NCBI GenBank assembly: GCA_018265615.1
Contig: JABLYX010000104.1
Span: forward strand, 1-9,177
Source of the DNA: Lentisphaeria bacterium
GTDB lineage: Bacteria; Verrucomicrobiota; Lentisphaeria; Victivallales; Victivallaceae
Direction of reading: 5' to 3'
Length of the DNA: 9,177 nucleotides
The position numbers and the translations under genes were made by a program. Under the pieces are notes generated by a model. It was given only the letters and a program-made list of their open reading frames with translations. It was not told the origin of the DNA and made no database searches. Below, piece by piece: positions 5,176 to 9,177 of the stretch (positions are counted from its first letter, which is position 1; each line of letters starts with the position of its first letter).

Positions 5176-8100
5176 CTACTCCGCGGTCAGAAGGTAAGAG
5201 AGCGTCCCTCCGGGCAGCAGATCGGTGGCCGCCCGGAAAGAGAGTTTTCCGTTTTCATAATTCGCCGGAATCTCCCGGGCGGGGGTTCCGTCGAGCTCGA
5301 GCGCAACGACTTTGTATCTGCGCGGAAGCTCGAGAACGATTTCCGCGCTGCCGCGTTCGAGCATATGCGGCGGCCTGCCCCAGTCGCGCAGCACCCGGCG
5401 CCGGCTGTCATCGAACCGGAGACCGTCGTTGGAGAGGTCGGTGAGCTGGATCAGCAGCAGCCGGCCGCTCTCCGCAAGCGCCCGGTCGTCAAGCGAATGG
5501 AGCGCGAGCGTCTGGTAGCAGGAGAGCTTTCCGGCCCGCATCACGCTGCCCGAGACCTCCTTCCCGGAGGTGAACACCTCGCTCTTCGGCGTCACGATGC
5601 GGATCGTGTTCTCTTTCGGGATCATGGTGATCTCCCCGGTCGAGGAGGTGACGCGCCCCGTCTCCGCAAAACGTTTCATTGCCGTTTTCGCCGCCTCGGG
5701 CAACGCGTCCTCCCACCCCGGAACAAGCGGGTTGACCTTCGCGGTCACCGGAAAGCCGTTCCCGTCGGCCCGGCTGCCGATCCGGCCCCACAGCCCGAGG
5801 CGGGTGAACCCGTCCGGATAATTCCCCGAACTGCTGCTGCCGCGCACCTCGCGGATCATCCCGGGGCGGAAATCAAACGCAACCGCCTCACCGGCCGGAC
5901 GGACGTCGCCGCGAACGAAAAGCATATAGAGAATCCGTTCGGCCATCTGCGCCTGAACGTTGTTGACGATGTCGAACTGGCTCAGCCGCCGTGTCACGCC
6001 CCTCTTCATGCCGTCGCTCCCGTGCGACCAGGCGAACCGGTAGATGCCGTCCCAATCCTGCAGCGCCGCATAGCCGCCGAAGACCGGGGGACACTCGACG
6101 CGCCAGGTGTTCGGCACACAGAAGTTGAATTCCGTCACAGTGAACGGTCTGCCGAAAACCCGGGTCGGCATGAGGTGCCGCGGATTGGCCGCCTCCAGGG
6201 AGATCGAGGACTGGTTCTGAAAGACGAAGGGATAATCCCACCGTTTCGCCGGAAAACTCGGATGGTCCCAGTATTGGTGGTTGTCCACGAAATCGAGTTT
6301 CGAACGCAGGCCGGCCAGCGTGTACTGATTCAGGTGATTGAAGTCGGTCATCAGCGCTTTGAGGCCGATCTCATCCCGGAGGAAACGCATCTGTTCATCG
6401 ATGCATTTCGCCTGAAGGGCATTCAGATATTCGATGAAGAGCCCGTTGCGCTGCGCGGCGAATCCATCTCCGTCGAGGCCGTTCCGCTTCAGGTGCTCCT
6501 CGAACCCGGCCCGGATCAGCTCCGCTGCGCGGCGGCCGGAGCGAACGGCGTTCCAGGTCTGGATCAGCGCGTTCTCATTGACCAGGTTCAGCGAATAAAG
6601 CGCGGGATCCTCCGCCATGGTCATGCCGGTGTAGGGGTTCCTCGCGGTGAGGACGCGCCGGGAGAACTCCTTCCAGTTCTCCATCGCGGCGGGGCTGATG
6701 CAGACCAGGTTCTTCATGCTGTAGTCGCCGGAGTCGTCCCACTCCGGGATATTGTCGCCCTTTTTGAGCACCCGGCTGGCGTAGAGATCGATGCAGATAT
6801 AGAAACCGCGCTGTTTGAGCCGGGCGAAGAGATATTGCAGCTGATCCAGTGCGACGGGATCGATGGTCAGGCTGTCGGGGGCTTTCCGGCTCAGGAGCCC
6901 CTGCTCGAAATGGTGGAGGCGGACCGTGTTGTAACCGAGCCGCTCGGCCTTGTCGATGAAGTCGTCGACCATCTCGCGCGGCAGGTAGTTGGCGCTCCCC
7001 ACGAGGTTGGGGCCGAAGAACCGGATCCGTTTCTCCGGCGCTTTCTCGAAGGTGAAACGGCCATCTTCGCCGACGGTCACATGACCGTACTTTCCGGCCG
7101 GAGCGTCGCGGAACATGGAGAAATCAAGCGGGGTCCCGGGCGCGGTATCGCCGGAGAAGGCAACCGGCAGCCACTGCGGGCCGTTTTTGACCGTGAACTC
7201 CCGGCCGGAGCGGCGGGGTATCCGCACCCTGCCGTCGGCGAGCGAGGCGCCGACGACCATCCACATGGCGCTGTTCCCGGACTGCAGAAACTCCAGCGTG
7301 ACCGGAGTCCCCTTGAGCTCGAAATGCGAGAGGTAAAGCCCGGCGCCGGCGGCCGGAACATCCGCCTCCCAGACCACATGGGCATTGGGGCCGCCGATCG
7401 GCCTGTACCAGTTGCCGCACTCCCTGCCGCCGGTCACGGGGATCTCCTGCCGGGAGCCGTCCGCACAGGAGACCCTGATGACACCGACCGGCAGGTTCGA
7501 GGTCCAGGCCGAGGCGTGCAGGAGATAGAGGTGATTCATCCCGCCGGGAACCGCTGCGGGGAGCTTCAGCTCCGCCTTTTCCGCCGTTCCGCGCCCGAGC
7601 ACCAGGCAGGCGTCGGCGGTCTTCATCGCAATACCGTGAAAATTGTGCCTGCCGGGCCGGAAAGCGCGCAGATCCATCTCCGGCCCCTGGTCGGTCCAGC
7701 CGCCTTTGCCATCCTCGGCGACTTCGTCGGCGAGGGCGCGGTTGCACACAGGAGAAAGATCCAGCGGCAGGGAATTCACCTTCGCTTTGGGAAAATCCGC
7801 CCCGATTTCAAGCGAGAGCTTCCAACCTGCGATCTCGTCCGGGAACTTCACTCCGACCGGAAGCAGCCGCAGTTGGAAATAATCCCCCTCCTTATTCCGG
7901 AACGCCCCTGCGGCGACGGCCCGGAAATCCCCGGAAATCGTGACCTTTCCGTCCGGATCGGCGATGGTCACCGCCTTCGCCCGCGCATCGAACACATTTT
8001 TCTTCTGCGTCGCAGCCGTCATTCCGACCGGCTTTCCGTCAATGGAGAGGGTGATATCCCGATCAAGCTGCAGGTCGATGCTGAAGTAGAGGAGATTGCA

Positions 8101-8427
8101 CCTGACCGGATTTTTTTCAGCTTTCAGCTCCAGATCCCAGAGGAAACGCTTCGCATCCTTCCCCCTGACAACCTGCGTCAGGCGGAACGTGTCAAAGACG
8201 CCCCGGGTTTCGAACTCCGCAGGAGAGCTCTTCGGGAATCCGACATCGACCAGCGTGCTCCTCTGGGAAAGAGGGCTCCAGTCGGGGCTGAAGCGCCTCA
8301 CATCCATAGTCCAGCGGCCATCCAGAACCATGGTTCCGTCCGGCCGGAGGTGCAGATACTCCGGCAGGGCCGCCGCCATGCAGGCAGCGGCGGCAGCAGT
8401 CATCACAACAGCGGAAAAAAATTTCAT
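5176..8427 (-). CDS. Large secreted clan GH-A (GH5-like) glycoside hydrolase
   Basis: This 1083-residue exported enzyme begins with a signal peptide: MKFF, then an alanine-rich hydrophobic stretch to about residue 20 (AAA before LPEY). Residues about 22-460 look like beta-rich accessory domains, probably including a catalytically silent GH2-type or carbohydrate-binding part. The TIM barrel starts at RIRFFGPN (467-474) and continues through YNTVRLHHFE (499-508). The acid/base is Glu618 in NLVNEN, the nucleophile Glu766 in TVTEFNF, and DNHQYWDHP (715-723) lies between them, as in clan GH-A retaining enzymes. A further beta-rich C-terminal part (about 840-1083) ends in PGGTLSYLLTAE. I cannot assign a CAZy family or substrate; GH5-like is only the nearest description. 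The start is set by AAAGGGGG 5 nt before the ATG. The reading frame is open further up to 8541, but that extension lies inside the pseudopilin gene and would bury the signal peptide. It sits 13 bp after the pseudopilin gene, so the two are probably co-transcribed. Confidence 0.87.
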   Translation of the reverse strand: MKFFSAVVMTAAAAACMAAALPEYLHLRPDGTMVLDGRWTMDVRRFSPDWSPLSQRSTLVDVGFPKSSPAEFETRGVFDTFRLTQVVRGKDAKRFLWDLELKAEKNPVRCNLLYFSIDLQLDRDITLSIDGKPVGMTAATQKKNVFDARAKAVTIADPDGKVTISGDFRAVAAGAFRNKEGDYFQLRLLPVGVKFPDEIAGWKLSLEIGADFPKAKVNSLPLDLSPVCNRALADEVAEDGKGGWTDQGPEMDLRAFRPGRHNFHGIAMKTADACLVLGRGTAEKAELKLPAAVPGGMNHLYLLHASAWTSNLPVGVIRVSCADGSRQEIPVTGGRECGNWYRPIGGPNAHVVWEADVPAAGAGLYLSHFELKGTPVTLEFLQSGNSAMWMVVGASLADGRVRIPRRSGREFTVKNGPQWLPVAFSGDTAPGTPLDFSMFRDAPAGKYGHVTVGEDGRFTFEKAPEKRIRFFGPNLVGSANYLPREMVDDFIDKAERLGYNTVRLHHFEQGLLSRKAPDSLTIDPVALDQLQYLFARLKQRGFYICIDLYASRVLKKGDNIPEWDDSGDYSMKNLVCISPAAMENWKEFSRRVLTARNPYTGMTMAEDPALYSLNLVNENALIQTWNAVRSGRRAAELIRAGFEEHLKRNGLDGDGFAAQRNGLFIEYLNALQAKCIDEQMRFLRDEIGLKALMTDFNHLNQYTLAGLRSKLDFVDNHQYWDHPSFPAKRWDYPFVFQNQSSISLEAANPRHLMPTRVFGRPFTVTEFNFCVPNTWRVECPPVFGGYAALQDWDGIYRFAWSHGSDGMKRGVTRRLSQFDIVNNVQAQMAERILYMLFVRGDVRPAGEAVAFDFRPGMIREVRGSSSSGNYPDGFTRLGLWGRIGSRADGNGFPVTAKVNPLVPGWEDALPEAAKTAMKRFAETGRVTSSTGEITMIPKENTIRIVTPKSEVFTSGKEVSGSVMRAGKLSCYQTLALHSLDDRALAESGRLLLIQLTDLSNDGLRFDDSRRRVLRDWGRPPHMLERGSAEIVLELPRRYKVVALELDGTPAREIPANYENGKLSFRAATDLLPGGTLSYLLTAE

Positions 8428-8432
8428 CTCAT

Positions 8433-8440
8433 CCCCCTTT
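8433..8440 (-). promoter_or_regulatory. Ribosome binding site that fixes the hydrolase start
   Basis: On the minus strand AAAGGGGG directly follows the pseudopilin stop codon (8443-8441) and ends 5 nt before the ATG at 8427-8425. It selects this ATG, the one that opens a signal peptide, over the far-upstream in-frame codon at 8541. Its position right behind the preceding stop suggests translational coupling of the two genes. Confidence 0.75.
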
Positions 8441-9177
8441 TTATCTGGCGGTAACGTCCCACTTTTCCTTGTAATACACACTGGATCCAGCGGCTTTGTC
8501 CCACAGCTCCTTCCACTGGGCCGAACCGAGGTGGCCGTCACTGTAAATGATGTTCAACCGGTCATTGTGGCGGTAGCAGGGAACATTGTTGCAGGAGGCG
8601 GAATACTCTTCTCCCCAGAGATAATAAGCCGTCGGGGCATTGGCGCGGTCATAGGAGATCAGCCAGTCGCTGGCGTCCGTCATCCAGATTTTCTGAGAGG
8701 GGCGGTGCACCTGGGAATTTTTCACGCCGCGGTACTTTCCCGCACTGTGCTCGGCGTATGACGGGTAGCCCTCCCGGTTGATCCCGTAGGAGTTCTCTAT
8801 CTTCGCACATCCGACCCGGTTCGAAGCAATGTCCTTGAAGGCGTTTTCGGCCCCGGCGCAAACCATCTTGGCGGGAACATACCCGGTATTCTCGACCGGG
8901 AGCCCGAGATAGGGGCGCAGCTGATAGAGCCAGCGCTGCGAGGCATGGGGAGCCACGGTATTGATCGCCGGCTTCCAGTCGCCGGAATCGCTCTCGTACA
9001 TCATGGAGGCCTTGCCGAAATTCGTCATCGTGCTTCCGCAGCTGATGGTGCGCGCCCTGCTCCGCGCTCCGTTCAGCGCAGGCAGCAGCATCGCCGCCAG
9101 AATGGCGATGATCGCAATCACGACCAGAAGCTCGATCAATGTAAAATGCCGGCGTATAACAATTGGTATGTGATGTT
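8441..9177 (-). CDS. Pseudopilin-like protein with H-X9-DG tail (5' end beyond window)
   Basis: A type II secretion/type IV pilin-like protein: the visible part is 244 residues and the start codon is off the right edge. The frame opens with HHIPIVIRRH, a basic leader, then FTLIELLVV and a long hydrophobic helix ending in LLPAL. This is the prepilin N-terminal cleavage/methylation signal, with His rather than Gly before the Phe. The TTG at 9139-9137 lies inside this signal (T-L-I-E) and has no Shine-Dalgarno, so it is not the start. Near the C-terminus, RHNDRLNIIYSDGH gives an exact H-X9-DG spacing, the tail motif of the large prepilin-like families in Lentisphaerota, Planctomycetota and Verrucomicrobiota. 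Five cysteines lie in the globular part. It would be membrane-anchored with its body outside the cytoplasm. The hydrolase gene follows 13 bp downstream. Its specific role is not known. Confidence 0.88.
   Translation of the reverse strand, partial: HHIPIVIRRHFTLIELLVVIAIIAILAAMLLPALNGARSRARTISCGSTMTNFGKASMMYESDSGDWKPAINTVAPHASQRWLYQLRPYLGLPVENTGYVPAKMVCAGAENAFKDIASNRVGCAKIENSYGINREGYPSYAEHSAGKYRGVKNSQVHRPSQKIWMTDASDWLISYDRANAPTAYYLWGEEYSASCNNVPCYRHNDRLNIIYSDGHLGSAQWKELWDKAAGSSVYYKEKWDVTAR
9153..9175 (-). repeat. Right copy of the inverted 23-bp element
   Basis: Read on the minus strand from 9175, this segment matches 1-23 at 20 of 23 positions, with mismatches only at element positions 12, 13 and 16. 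It lies within the leader-coding part of the pseudopilin gene, where it encodes HHIPIVIR; the left copy read the same way gives HHIPVIIR but then diverges and stops at 73-75. On the opposite strand both copies read YNN-x-YVM, with two of the three differences synonymous. With only eight codons I cannot tell a coding relation from a DNA-level element. Confidence 0.6.

Noticed and set aside
4500..5444. A 314-codon plus-strand frame overlapping the PocR-AraC gene and the hydrolase end.
   Set aside because: It is out of frame with the clear AraC helix-turn-helix motifs and made of Arg/Ala/Pro-rich sequence.
5365..8454. A 1029-codon open frame on the plus strand opposite the large hydrolase.
   Set aside because: It is an antisense shadow. 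The minus-strand frame has a signal peptide, catalytic motifs and a ribosome site, while the plus-strand translation is rich in Arg, Gly, Pro and Ala without any motif, as expected in GC-rich DNA.
8428..8541. A 38-codon N-terminal extension of the hydrolase starting at 8541.
   Set aside because: It lies inside the pseudopilin gene, has no ribosome site, and would place the signal peptide internally.
9137..9139. TTG as the start codon of the pseudopilin-like gene.
   Set aside because: It encodes the Leu of the FTLIE cleavage motif. The frame continues upstream with a basic leader to the window edge, and no Shine-Dalgarno precedes the TTG.

Overview
The window is GC-rich, densely coding bacterial DNA. 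It most resembles a Lentisphaerota/Victivallis-like (PVC group) gut or environmental anaerobe. The basis is a pseudopilin-like protein with an FTLIELLVV N-terminus and an H-X9-DG tail directly upstream of a very large secreted glycoside hydrolase, plus a PocR-AraC sensor-regulator. This assignment is inferred from gene content and protein motifs, not from a marker gene.

Layout, left to right. Bases 1-206 carry no complete gene. They hold a near-consensus promoter firing leftward out of the window, a LacI-type palindrome, a 23-bp element that recurs inverted at the other window end, and alternative hairpins behind purO. Three minus-strand genes follow, in transcription order: an N-acetylhexosamine 1-kinase-like phosphotransferase (4184-3087), a GH42 beta-galactosidase (2947-923) and an archaeal-type IMP cyclohydrolase PurO (842-207). 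A PocR-AraC regulator (4315-5166, plus strand) diverges from the kinase across a 130-bp regulatory gap. It ends 9 bp from the convergent end of the second minus-strand unit: a pseudopilin-like gene (cut by the right edge, stop at 8441) followed 13 bp later by a 1083-residue secreted clan GH-A glycoside hydrolase (8427-5176).

Likely joint function (inference): the exported hydrolase attacks a polysaccharide or host glycan outside the cytoplasm. The cytoplasmic GH42 enzyme removes beta-galactosyl residues from imported oligosaccharides, and the NahK-like kinase phosphorylates the freed hexosamine or hexose at C1. The PocR-AraC protein is the natural candidate regulator of the divergent kinase/galactosidase genes. 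PurO is a purine biosynthesis enzyme with no obvious link to sugar use and may have its own promoter.

I see no CRISPR array, tRNA, rRNA, transposase or phage gene. Nothing here is clearly a new defence or mobile system. The least ordinary points are the pseudopilin-hydrolase pairing, the unassigned multidomain hydrolase, the PurO neighbour, and the inverted repeat at the two window ends.
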